A DNA stretch of 33,472 nucleotides, from contig JAJFHL010000101.1 in NCBI GenBank assembly GCA_021775615.1, forward strand, positions 1 through 33,472, given 5' to 3'. The position numbers and the translations under genes were made by a program. The notes under the pieces were generated by a model that saw only the letters and a list, made by a program, of their open reading frames with translations, did not search any database and was not told the DNA's origin. Numbering within the stretch: position 1 is the stretch's first letter; the number at the start of each line of letters is the position of its first letter. Shown here piece by piece: positions 14,043-21,433 of this stretch. Origin of the DNA: Hyphomicrobiales bacterium (GTDB taxonomy: Bacteria; Pseudomonadota; Alphaproteobacteria; Rhizobiales; JAJFHB01).

Positions 14043-16772
14043 TCAGCTTTGTTCGATAAGCTCAACAAGCCTGCCTCCCGACTGACGCAATTCCTGGGGC
14101 GTGCCCTGTTCAGCCACGGTGCCGTCTTCGAAGACCAGGGCATGATCGAACTGAAGGGCGCTGCCGGGATTCTGCAGAACCCAGAAAACGCCGCTGCCTG
14201 CCCGGCCGTCGCCCGACCTGGTGGCGGCGAGAACACGTTCGACCATCTGGTCCTGGCTTGACGCGTTCAAACTGGAAAACGCGCGATTGACGATCAGCAA
14301 ATCCGGCCGCTTGAGCAGGGCCCTTGCAAGAACCATTTTTTGGCGCTGAACCGACGTCAGCCGTTTGCCGCTCGATCCGACATCAAAATTGAGCCCGACC
14401 TCGAAGACCGCATCGCGGAGATCAAGTTCCTTGAGCACCGTCTGGATCGCGGCATGCACCCTGCCCTGGGCATCGGCGATGCCATAGGCGACGCGGCCAA
14501 GCAGCACATTGTCCTGCAGCGACGAGGCGGCGTTGTAGGTTTCGGGTTCGTAAAACTCGATGGCGTCGGCAAGTTCCTGCGGCAGGTCGTCGGCAAATTT
14601 CTTGCGCGCCTCGAGCAGCCGTGCCTCGAGATCGTCGGTCATGAGACCGAGACGGTGTCTTGGCTCGATATAGGCGAATGGCAGCTTCAGGAGCATGGTC
14701 AGATCGTCGCCCTTGGTGCGCTCGAAGTCGAGCCCCGCCGTGCGGCCGATAACGGCCTCGTATTCCGGCATTTCCTCCGACGTCATGAAGCTCAGTTGTT
14801 CGAAGAACGGGTGGTCTTCCGGCAGGCCCGAGAACAGCTCGATGACGGTTCGGGCAATCTGCTGGCCCATGCCGAACAGCTCCTTGTCGAGCCCGGTCGC
14901 GGCAAGAACCTCGAGGAAATAGGCGTTCGAGGCGAGATTCTCGTGTGCAAACGCATCGCCCACCGCGGTACCGAACAGCAGGTTCTCGGCAAGCGTCGCA
15001 TGGTGATTGTACTTCGCGGGATCGAACGGCTCGACCAGATCCGACAATGGCGGTTGCTCCAGACGCTCGCGCAGTTCGCGGCGCGCGGTCATGACCTGTT
15101 CTGCCAGTTCGGGATCTTTCGCCGGGTCGATCTTGCCGCGCAGTCCGAGTTCAAAAATGTCCTCGTCGAGGTCCACCGTCCGCAGGACTTCAACGATACG
15201 GTCGTCCAGCGCATCGGGCCCGTCGACGCCGGCCGCTTCGTAGTCAACCCAGTCGGCCTCGATGTCCAGCAGGGTGTTGGCCGAGCGTTTGAACTCCGAG
15301 AGTTCCAGCGCCGTTCTGGTTTCTCCCTCGGGGTCGCGCAACGGAACATGGCGCAGACCGTAAAGCAGGCTGTCGCGGATGCTGGCCTGTTTCAGAAAGG
15401 GGTCCGGTCCGACATAGGCGAGCCGTCGGCCAAGCACCGCCTCGCTCATGTCTTCGACGTCCTTGCCGCCCAACTCGATACGTCCGCTTGTCGGCAGAAG
15501 GAGCTTGGCAAGCACCTCGCCGGTGGACTCCGCGCCGCTGTTGACAAGCCCGACCACAGCGATCTGGTCGCCGAGCGGCACGCTAAACGAGGTGCGCCGG
15601 ATGAGCGTCGCCCCGGTGTCGTCAGTCACTCCCAGATTGGCCGCGTTGATGGCGCCGGTCAGCGGCGGCGACGGATCGGCAACCGGCTCCTGCATCTCCG
15701 GATCGATCATGTTTTCGGCTTCGAACTGCTCGATGACCTGGGAGTACTTGATCTGCACATCGAGCCGCGACTGATCCCAGTTGATGAGCTCGCGGATCGG
15801 CGACGGCAAATCCTTATAGGCGGCAATCACCGCCACAAGCTGTCCGAGATTCATGTCGCCGCTGATCACCGCGATGCCGCCGACCAGGTAGAACAGGAAC
15901 GGCGTGAACTGGGCCAGGAAGTTGTTGAGGAACTTGATGAAGTATTTTCTCTGATAGAGCTCGTACCGGATGAAAAAAATCCGGCTCAGGCGGGTGGCGA
16001 CTTCGGCGCGCTCGTAGTTCGAAGCATCGTTGACGTGGACTTCCTGAATGCCGTCGACAATTTCGCCGACCCGGCCGGCAAGAGCCCGCGACTCCAGCTG
16101 GCGCTGCCGTGACAGTTCGAGCAGCCGCCGCCGCAGCGCCGGGATGATGATGGCCTGCGCCAGCACGACGACCAGCGCAACGCATCCCAGAATGAAGTTC
16201 TGCGCCAGAATGAACCCCATGGCGACCAAGGCCAACCCACCCTGAAACACCGGGGTGACAAAGGCGTCGCCGATAAAGGTGCCCAGCGGCTCGACCTCGT
16301 CCTTGATCATGGTCGCCATCTGCGAAGCCTGAATGCGGCGGAACTGAGATTGGGGGAACCGCAGGATCCGGTCCAAAAGGCTGTAGCGCAAACGGCGCAG
16401 CATGCGCTCACCGATCCGGCCCTTGTAGGTATTGATGTAGTATTTGAAGAGGCCGTTGACACAGACAAGCAGCAGGAAGGCGCCGCACAGCGCATAGAGG
16501 TATGGAAAGCGCCCCAGCGGAATGCCATCGAACAGCCGCAGCATACCGTCCGAGGATATCCAGGCAGGAACCTCGAAATGGAGCTGCAGGAAAGGTTGCT
16601 TTGCCCCTGGAATTTCGAAGCCGTCCGAGCCCTCGATCGGACCGTTCACGATCTTCTTCGGCAATTCATACGCATAGAAGGCGAACGGCATCGAGGCGAC
16701 GACGATGAACAGCGTCCAGATTTGGTCCGCCCTCGAATACCGCCAGACATACTTGAATAAATTCGGTTCCAT
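14043..16772 (-). CDS. ABC-exporter-like membrane protein with degenerate ATPase domain
   Basis: 909 residues, versus about 600 for a normal half-exporter. Residues 1-340 form an ABC type-I exporter membrane domain with the usual coupling-helix region. The nucleotide-binding domain starts near 375 but lacks every catalytic motif: the Walker A equivalent is GLVNSGAEST (408-417, Lys to Glu), the Q-loop is YVGPDPFLK (no Gln), the signature is LTSVQRQ (805-811) instead of LSGGQRQ, Walker B reads LLIVNRAFSSLN (825-836, Asp-Glu to Asn-Arg), and the H-loop His is lost (WVLQNPG). About 270 extra residues separate Walker A from the signature and contain repeats of the xLxENLLFG segment (near 465, 594 and 752). 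It probably does not hydrolyse ATP and may act as a scaffold or cAMP-responsive membrane protein. It is the first gene of the operon. Confidence 0.85.
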   Translation of the reverse strand: MEPNLFKYVWRYSRADQIWTLFIVVASMPFAFYAYELPKKIVNGPIEGSDGFEIPGAKQPFLQLHFEVPAWISSDGMLRLFDGIPLGRFPYLYALCGAFLLLVCVNGLFKYYINTYKGRIGERMLRRLRYSLLDRILRFPQSQFRRIQASQMATMIKDEVEPLGTFIGDAFVTPVFQGGLALVAMGFILAQNFILGCVALVVVLAQAIIIPALRRRLLELSRQRQLESRALAGRVGEIVDGIQEVHVNDASNYERAEVATRLSRIFFIRYELYQRKYFIKFLNNFLAQFTPFLFYLVGGIAVISGDMNLGQLVAVIAAYKDLPSPIRELINWDQSRLDVQIKYSQVIEQFEAENMIDPEMQEPVADPSPPLTGAINAANLGVTDDTGATLIRRTSFSVPLGDQIAVVGLVNSGAESTGEVLAKLLLPTSGRIELGGKDVEDMSEAVLGRRLAYVGPDPFLKQASIRDSLLYGLRHVPLRDPEGETRTALELSEFKRSANTLLDIEADWVDYEAAGVDGPDALDDRIVEVLRTVDLDEDIFELGLRGKIDPAKDPELAEQVMTARRELRERLEQPPLSDLVEPFDPAKYNHHATLAENLLFGTAVGDAFAHENLASNAYFLEVLAATGLDKELFGMGQQIARTVIELFSGLPEDHPFFEQLSFMTSEEMPEYEAVIGRTAGLDFERTKGDDLTMLLKLPFAYIEPRHRLGLMTDDLEARLLEARKKFADDLPQELADAIEFYEPETYNAASSLQDNVLLGRVAYGIADAQGRVHAAIQTVLKELDLRDAVFEVGLNFDVGSSGKRLTSVQRQKMVLARALLKRPDLLIVNRAFSSLNASSQDQMVERVLAATRSGDGRAGSGVFWVLQNPGSALQFDHALVFEDGTVAEQGTPQELRQSGGRLVELIEQS

Positions 16773-17301
16773 ATCCTGCCATCGCCGAACCGGCAGGCGC
16801 CGGTCTGCCTCGCCGTTAGCCCCGGGCGCCCCTGCCGAGAACGCCGTCCCAAGCCCGCGACTATGACGGCAGTTTCAACACCTTGCAAGATCAACCTATG
16901 GCGGTTCCCACACACGCATTCCGGCACGAATCGGGCGACTTTCCGGCTGGTGCCCGCATTCCGCCACGGTCGCTCCCAGAAATGACCACTTTGATGGCAG
17001 GTTTTCGCCTTGGACGTGATGTATCGCAGGTGTTGGCGGAAGCGAATGGGGCGACACTTGAACGCCTGGATCGTTCGCGTCGCGCCATAGCGGCACAATC
17101 TGAACCGCATGGGGCAACCGGTAGGCCGACACCCTGCCGCGGTGCACCCTTTCGGATTTGCGTCGCCCAGCGAGAGGCAGCCACGCGCCAACCGCGAGGT
17201 GGCTTGAGAGAAATGGCGCGGAGCCTTCGGCAGGACCGCCCGAAAGGGACGACTTGAGAGCCGAACGAGACCGCGCGACACAGCACGAAGGGGACCATGC
17301 T
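16773..17301. other. 529-bp divergent intergenic region, no convincing gene
   Basis: This is the gap between the start of the ABC-like gene and the start of the actin-like gene. The open frames inside it have Arg/Pro-rich, shadow-like composition and no recognisable domain. It must carry the promoters of both units. I see one promoter candidate for the minus strand (16860-16888) and none that is strong for the plus strand. A GAAGGGGACC site sits before the actin-like start. Confidence 0.6.
16860..16888 (-). promoter_or_regulatory. Candidate promoter of the ABC-cNMP-CyaC operon
   Basis: On the minus strand TTGCAA (16883-16888) and CATAGT (16860-16865) are separated by 17 bp; each matches four of six consensus bases. 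It would give a leader of about 80 nt before the ABC-like start codon. Confidence 0.35.
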
Positions 17302-18426
17302 ATGTCACGCAGACCACCTGCCAGCACGGCAAAACAGCCTGAAACAACGGACGCAAGCAAGCCGGAAGCGGACGCAAGCAATGGCGCCGCTCCGTCCGGC
17401 GATGAACTCGGAAACCAGGACATGAACATGGAGCACAGCGTAGCAGGACACCTTGGTCTGGATCTCGGAACCAGCAGGATCGTGCTGGCATCGACACAGG
17501 GCGACCGCACCCAGTACAAGACCGAGCTCAACGCCTTCGTGTCCCTGCCCTACTCGAAGATGACCAAGGCGATGCTGGAGCGTGAAAACATCCACCACAC
17601 CAAGTCGGGCAACGAAATTCTCGCCTTCGGCAACCGGGTCGACGAGTTTGCCAATATTCTCGGTGGCGACACCCGCCGGCCGATGAAGACCGGCGTCCTC
17701 AATCCCAACGAACCGCGCAACATCGAGATGCTGGCCCTGGCGCTCGGCAAATTGTGCGGCCGCGCCAAGAACGGCGAGAAGATCTGCTTCTCCGTGCCGA
17801 GCGGCGCGAACGGTTCCGACGCCGAAGTGATCTATCACGAACAGTCGATCCGCAAGGTGCTTGAGGATCTCGGCTATGAAGTGCACAGCCTCAACGAGGG
17901 TCTCGCGGTCATCATCGCCGAACTGAAGGACCACGACTTCACCGGCATCGGCATCTCGTTCGGCGCCGGCATGTGCAACGTGTGCCTGTCCTATCTCGGC
18001 CTGCCGGTCATCGCCTTTTCGACCACCCGCGGCGGCGACTACATCGACTATTCGGCCTCCTCGGTCACCGGCGAAACACCAACGACGGTACGCCTCACCA
18101 AGGAAAGCGACGCCTTCAAGCTTAACGGCAAGGCCAGCACCAGCGTCGATCAGGCCCTGTCCGTCTACTACCGCGACATCGTTCAGACCGTGGTGCTCAC
18201 GCTCGAACGCATCTTGAACAACCACAAACAGCTGCCGCCCTTCCGCGGCCCGCTTCCGGTTGTGTTCGGCGGCGGCACCGCCATGGTCGAGGGTTTCCAC
18301 GATGAATTGCGCAAGGCCCTGCAGAAGGTGAAACTGCCGATTGAGATCATGGATGTCCGCAAGGCCAAGTACGGCATGAACAGCACCGCAACGGGCGCGC
18401 TCGTCGCTGCCCTTGCGGATATGTGA
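17302..18426 (+). CDS. Actin-like (MreB/MamK/ParM superfamily) ATPase
   Basis: 374 residues. After a low-complexity, Ala/Ser/Pro-rich N-terminus of about 40 residues comes the phosphate-1 loop LGLDLGTSRIVLAS (51-64), connect-1 NEGLAVIIAEL (198-208), phosphate-2 GIGISFGAGMCNV (215-227), GGDYIDYSAS and the adenosine motif VVFGGGTAMVEGF (320-332). This is a full actin/Hsp70 ATPase core, closer in size to bacterial actins than to Hsp70. ATG 17302 follows GAAGGGGACC; an internal ATG at 17422 would remove the tail, and a longer frame from 17158 has no support. It is transcribed divergently from the ABC-cNMP-CyaC operon. It probably forms filaments or a membrane-associated complex; whether it binds that operon's products is inference. 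Confidence 0.85.
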   Translation: MSRRPPASTAKQPETTDASKPEADASNGAAPSGDELGNQDMNMEHSVAGHLGLDLGTSRIVLASTQGDRTQYKTELNAFVSLPYSKMTKAMLERENIHHTKSGNEILAFGNRVDEFANILGGDTRRPMKTGVLNPNEPRNIEMLALALGKLCGRAKNGEKICFSVPSGANGSDAEVIYHEQSIRKVLEDLGYEVHSLNEGLAVIIAELKDHDFTGIGISFGAGMCNVCLSYLGLPVIAFSTTRGGDYIDYSASSVTGETPTTVRLTKESDAFKLNGKASTSVDQALSVYYRDIVQTVVLTLERILNNHKQLPPFRGPLPVVFGGGTAMVEGFHDELRKALQKVKLPIEIMDVRKAKYGMNSTATGALVAALADM

Positions 18427-18463
18427 CAGCCGCACGCGCGCGCTTGAAGGCTGCTCACATCAC

Positions 18464-18502
18464 GGGCCGGCGTCGGGAAACCGACGCCGGCCCGGCTTGT
18501 TT
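18464..18502 (+). terminator. Strong intrinsic terminator after the actin-like gene
   Basis: A perfect 13-bp stem (18464-18476 with 18481-18493, GGGCCGGCGTCGG arm) carries a GAAA tetraloop. It is followed by GGCTTGTTTT. It lies between the actin-like stop and the convergent cupin stop. Confidence 0.9.
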
Positions 18503-18524
18503 TCTGCCACAGGCCTCTTTGCGG

Positions 18525-19202
18525 TTATGCGCCCGGTTTCGGAAGATCTTTCGTCAGGTGTCCAGACTTGACGTAGACCGTGCAGCCGTCCGTCGTGTGC
18601 GGCGCGTGGGCGCCGCCCGGCGGTATGCGCAGCCAGGCGCCTTTGCCATACCGGCCGTCCGCATCGTCGAAACCGCCGGCCAGAACGAAATACTCCGCAC
18701 CATCTGGAAACGCGCGCTCATCGAGCGTCTGTCCCGCCGCCCAGCGCAGGACGCGCACCTCCTCGTGTTCGCTTTTGTGGAGCGGCAGGACACGCTCTCC
18801 CGCCGCGCCATCGCGCCAGCCTTCGGCATCCTCAATGTTGATCCGCACGAAGTCCTGATCGCCGGGCGGCATCTGCCACAGTTTGACGAAGATGGTGCAG
18901 CCGGGCGCGCTGGACGGGGTGTGGCTCGAGCCCACCGGATTGCGGACATACATGCCGGCCGGAAAGTCGCCCATCTCGTCGGTGAACACGCCGTCGAGAA
19001 CGATGAACTCCTCTCCGCCCGAATGGGTATGGGCGGAGAACGAACTGCCCGGCGCATAGCGCACGATGGACGTGGCCCGCGCCACTTCCTCGCCGTCGCG
19101 CTCCAGCATGCGGCGGTCAACGCCTGCGAGCGGAGACGCGATCCACTCGATCTCCTCGGCGTGCATTACCGCCCGTTTGGTGACATCGGCATTGATCTGC
19201 AT
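18525..19202 (-). CDS. Two-domain cupin protein (ChrR-like anti-sigma cupin family)
   Basis: 225 residues from ATG 19202, which has GGAA upstream; the frame is open further but that part contains the promoter and operator. Two cupin folds are visible. The first has AHTHSGGEEFIVLDGVFTDEMGDFPAGMYVRNPVGSSHTP, with both conserved cupin boxes and metal-ligand His/His/Glu/His. The second has DGAEYFVLAGGFDDADG and GAWLRIPPGGAHAPHT with fewer ligands. ChrR-like cupins include metal-binding stress sensors and small enzymes; no sigma-factor partner is nearby here. It is downstream of a TetR gene on the same strand and has its own promoter overlapped by an operator, so the TetR protein probably controls it. 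Confidence 0.82.
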   Translation of the reverse strand: MQINADVTKRAVMHAEEIEWIASPLAGVDRRMLERDGEEVARATSIVRYAPGSSFSAHTHSGGEEFIVLDGVFTDEMGDFPAGMYVRNPVGSSHTPSSAPGCTIFVKLWQMPPGDQDFVRINIEDAEGWRDGAAGERVLPLHKSEHEEVRVLRWAAGQTLDERAFPDGAEYFVLAGGFDDADGRYGKGAWLRIPPGGAHAPHTTDGCTVYVKSGHLTKDLPKPGA

Positions 19203-19362
19203 GGTGTTTGTTCCGTTGTTTGGTTGGCCGGCATTCCAGCGACCGTCAGGCCGCAGCGCACCGGGCAACATCATATCACTGTTTGAGGCCGGACCGTGCC
19301 GGCGGCTCCGGATTCCGTAACTGGTTTCCCGATAAAAACGCATGGTCACGGCGTTTTCAGCA

Positions 19363-19390
19363 TTTGTCTATCTAATGATAGGTAGATAAA
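19363..19390. promoter_or_regulatory. Operator dyad over the cupin gene promoter
   Basis: TCTATCTA (19367-19374) and TAGGTAGA (19379-19386) are inverted around ATGA with one mismatch, and the symmetry extends outward through TTT/AAA. It covers the -10 of the minus-strand promoter. A TetR gene ends at 19444, just upstream, and is the likely source of the repressor. Confidence 0.65.
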
Positions 19391-19411
19391 TGCACTGTTC
19401 CGAATTGTCAA
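19383..19411 (-). promoter_or_regulatory. Promoter of the cupin gene
   Basis: On the minus strand a perfect TTGACA (19406-19411) and TATCTA (19383-19388) are separated by exactly 17 bp. The leader to ATG 19202 is about 175 nt. The -10 is inside the operator dyad. Confidence 0.65.
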
Positions 19412-19443
19412 GCGGCAGGCTGCATTTTCCTGGATCAGAGCCG

Positions 19444-20019
19444 TCAGGGATCGAGATTTGCAGCAATGCGGTCGAACACCTTCAAGTCGTTCATTGCCCG
19501 CGAAACGATCATCGATCCTTCAAGCGTGGCAATGATGCGCAGGGCCTGAGCCTCCGCCTGTTGCGCGCTGATACCGACATCTCGGCGTTTCAGCACCGTG
19601 GCGAGCCACGCGCTTGTACGCTCGAAGAAACGGCGGGATTCGACGGCAACCTGCTCGGGCAGGGTACGGGTTTCCGCCCCCAGCATGCCGCACAGGCACA
19701 TCAGGCCGTCATTCTCCAGAACCCCGCGGAACACGGCCACAAAGCTGCCGATGAGCACATCGGGATCCTTGTTGAGATCCGACGGGTCACCGAGATGCGC
19801 CAGCGTCGCGTCGGTGTAGCGCCGTGCCAGCGCCGCGCCCAGCAGTTCCTTGGTCGGAAAATGATAGTGCACGCTGGCGCTCTTGATTCCCACGGACTTG
19901 GCCACGTCACGAAAGCTGAAGCCATGATAGCCATGCTGCTGCACCAGCGTCTGGGTGACGTCCAGGATCTCATCCGCCTTGGGCGCGAGGTCCTGGGTGT
20001 TGGTCTGTTCGAATGTCAT
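19444..20019 (-). CDS. TetR family transcriptional regulator
   Basis: 191 residues from ATG 20019. The N-terminal DNA-binding domain reads ADEILDVTQTLVQQHGYHGFSFRDVAKSVGIKSASVHYHFPTKELL, a textbook TetR helix-turn-helix with the YYHF-like end. The C-terminal ligand domain has LMCLCGMLGAETRTLPEQV, which resembles AcuR/NemR-like electrophile-sensing regulators. Cysteines in LCLCG could be redox- or electrophile-reactive, which is inference. It lies upstream of the cupin gene and divergent from a GST gene, so it may govern both; only the cupin promoter shows an obvious dyad. Confidence 0.92.
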   Translation of the reverse strand: MTFEQTNTQDLAPKADEILDVTQTLVQQHGYHGFSFRDVAKSVGIKSASVHYHFPTKELLGAALARRYTDATLAHLGDPSDLNKDPDVLIGSFVAVFRGVLENDGLMCLCGMLGAETRTLPEQVAVESRRFFERTSAWLATVLKRRDVGISAQQAEAQALRIIATLEGSMIVSRAMNDLKVFDRIAANLDP

Positions 20020-20233
20020 CTCACTGTTCTCGCGCGCCTGTCCGAAAGCAGATAGGCCATCGGCGGGCCAGAAGCAATGGCGGGCATGATCGGGTGGCCT
20101 GCGCGCAGGCCAGGTCAGGCGCGCCCGCCATACGAAACAGTGATTTGAACTCGGCCTCAATGTCGCTAAGTGTTGCGGGCGCTGACCATCCGCCACCGAA
20201 CCGGTCATACAGCCACATAGAGGACCTTCCCGA

Positions 20234-20938
20234 ATGAGCGATCTGTCGCAGTTCATGATCACCAAGCGCTGGCCGGCCCAGCATCCCGACCGCATTCAGC
20301 TGTATTCCCTGCCGACACCCAATGGGGTCAAGGCATCGATCGCCCTGGAGGAACTGGAGCTGCCCTATGAGCCCCATCTCGTCTCCTTCGGCACCGACGA
20401 CCAGTTGACGCCGGAGTTCATGTCGCTCAATCCGAACAACAAGATCCCCGCGATCATCGACCCGGACGGACCCGGCGGCCAGCCCCTGCCGATGTGGGAG
20501 AGCGGCGCAATCCTCATCTACCTGGCCGAGAAGACCGGCCGGCTGATCCCCTCCGGCCCGGCGGACCGCTATGAATGCCTCCAGTGGCTGATGTTCCAGA
20601 TGGGTGGCGTCGGACCGATGTTCGGTCAGTTCGGCCACTTCTTCAAGTTCGTCGCCGACAAGGTGACCGACCCCTATCCGACCGAACGTTACACCAACGA
20701 GACCAAGCGCCTGCTCGGCGTGCTCGAGGGCCGGCTCGAGGGGCGCGATTTCATCATGGGCGACCAGTACACCATTGCCGACATCGCGATCTTCCCCTGG
20801 GTCCGCACCCTGGGCGGGTTCTACGAAGGCGGCGAAGCGCTCGGCCTCGATGCATATCCGAATGTCCTTGGACATCTGGAGCGCTGTGTCGCACGCCCCG
20901 CCGTGGAGCGCGGACTGGTGCAGCCGCCGAGAGACTAG
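20234..20938 (+). CDS. Glutathione S-transferase, Nu-class-like (YghU/YfcG type)
   Basis: 234 residues. The N-terminal domain reads IQLYSLPTPNGVKASIALEELELPYE. The TPNGxK motif marks Nu-class enzymes such as E. coli YghU and YfcG, which bind two glutathiones and reduce disulfides rather than conjugate. NPNNKIPAI holds the cis-proline and WESGAILIYLAEKTG the gamma-glutamyl contact. The C-terminal helical domain has FIMGDQYTIADIAIFPWV. An AGAGGA-like site precedes ATG 20234. The gene is divergent from the TetR regulator and convergent with a MAPEG gene 13 bp away, so thiol or electrophile chemistry is the common theme. Confidence 0.92.
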   Translation: MSDLSQFMITKRWPAQHPDRIQLYSLPTPNGVKASIALEELELPYEPHLVSFGTDDQLTPEFMSLNPNNKIPAIIDPDGPGGQPLPMWESGAILIYLAEKTGRLIPSGPADRYECLQWLMFQMGGVGPMFGQFGHFFKFVADKVTDPYPTERYTNETKRLLGVLEGRLEGRDFIMGDQYTIADIAIFPWVRTLGGFYEGGEALGLDAYPNVLGHLERCVARPAVERGLVQPPRD

Positions 20939-20951
20939 GGCGCTTCACACT

Positions 20952-21341
20952 CTAGATAACGAGCCGCCAGTAGACGAGTGCCAGGCCAACCATGCTGGCG
21001 TTCCAGACCAGCGTGCGCACCCACGGCCATCCGATGAGATAGGCAGGTACGAAGGCGACCCGGAAACAGAAGAACATCTGCGCCCCGACCGCGGTCCAGA
21101 CGTCGCTCTTGCCGGTGAGTTGCATCAGGACAATGCCGATTGCGAACACCGGCAGCATTTCCATCAGGTTGCGGTAAGCCCGTTCTGCCCGGCCGGCAAT
21201 GCTGGTGGGCATCATCGCCTCGTCGCGCGGCCCCACCGACCAGGCATTGCCGGTCTGGGCCTTGAAGGTGAAGGACTGCAGGGCCATCTGGCACACCGCA
21301 AGCACCCCGGTGAGCGTAAGCATCCAGAGTTCCGTGGTCAT
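20952..21341 (-). CDS. MAPEG family membrane protein
   Basis: 129 residues with four predicted membrane helices. The pattern GRAERAYRNLMEMLPVFAIGIVLMQLTG, with Arg and Asn before a helix starting MLPVF, is the signature of MAPEG proteins (membrane-associated proteins in eicosanoid and glutathione metabolism). Eukaryotic members are trimeric glutathione transferases or peroxidases; bacterial ones are mostly uncharacterised. It is convergent with and next to a soluble Nu-class-like GST, which supports a glutathione link. Located in the inner membrane. Confidence 0.88.
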   Translation of the reverse strand: MTTELWMLTLTGVLAVCQMALQSFTFKAQTGNAWSVGPRDEAMMPTSIAGRAERAYRNLMEMLPVFAIGIVLMQLTGKSDVWTAVGAQMFFCFRVAFVPAYLIGWPWVRTLVWNASMVGLALVYWRLVI

Positions 21342-21433
21342 ATCGCCATACCTCGTTGCAGGTACCCAGATGGGCCGGCAATGTTTCAGTTGAATGTCGG
21401 GAACCGCACCGGGCGGGTTTCAATTGTAGCGGT

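Noticed and set aside
14340-16112. 590-codon open frame opposite the ABC-like gene
   Set aside because: It is the antisense shadow of a long GC-rich gene: Arg/Gly/Asp/His-rich, no domain, and the sense protein has clear membrane and NBD-like features.
16883-17257. 124-codon open frame in the divergent gap before the actin-like gene
   Set aside because: Low-complexity Arg/Pro-rich translation, no ribosome-binding site and no recognisable domain. The region is better explained as promoter DNA.
20021-20233. Minus-strand small frame beginning MWLYDRFGGGW between the TetR and GST genes
   Set aside because: It is open for about 67 codons but has no family match and no clear ribosome-binding site. 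It considerably overlaps the expected divergent promoter region.
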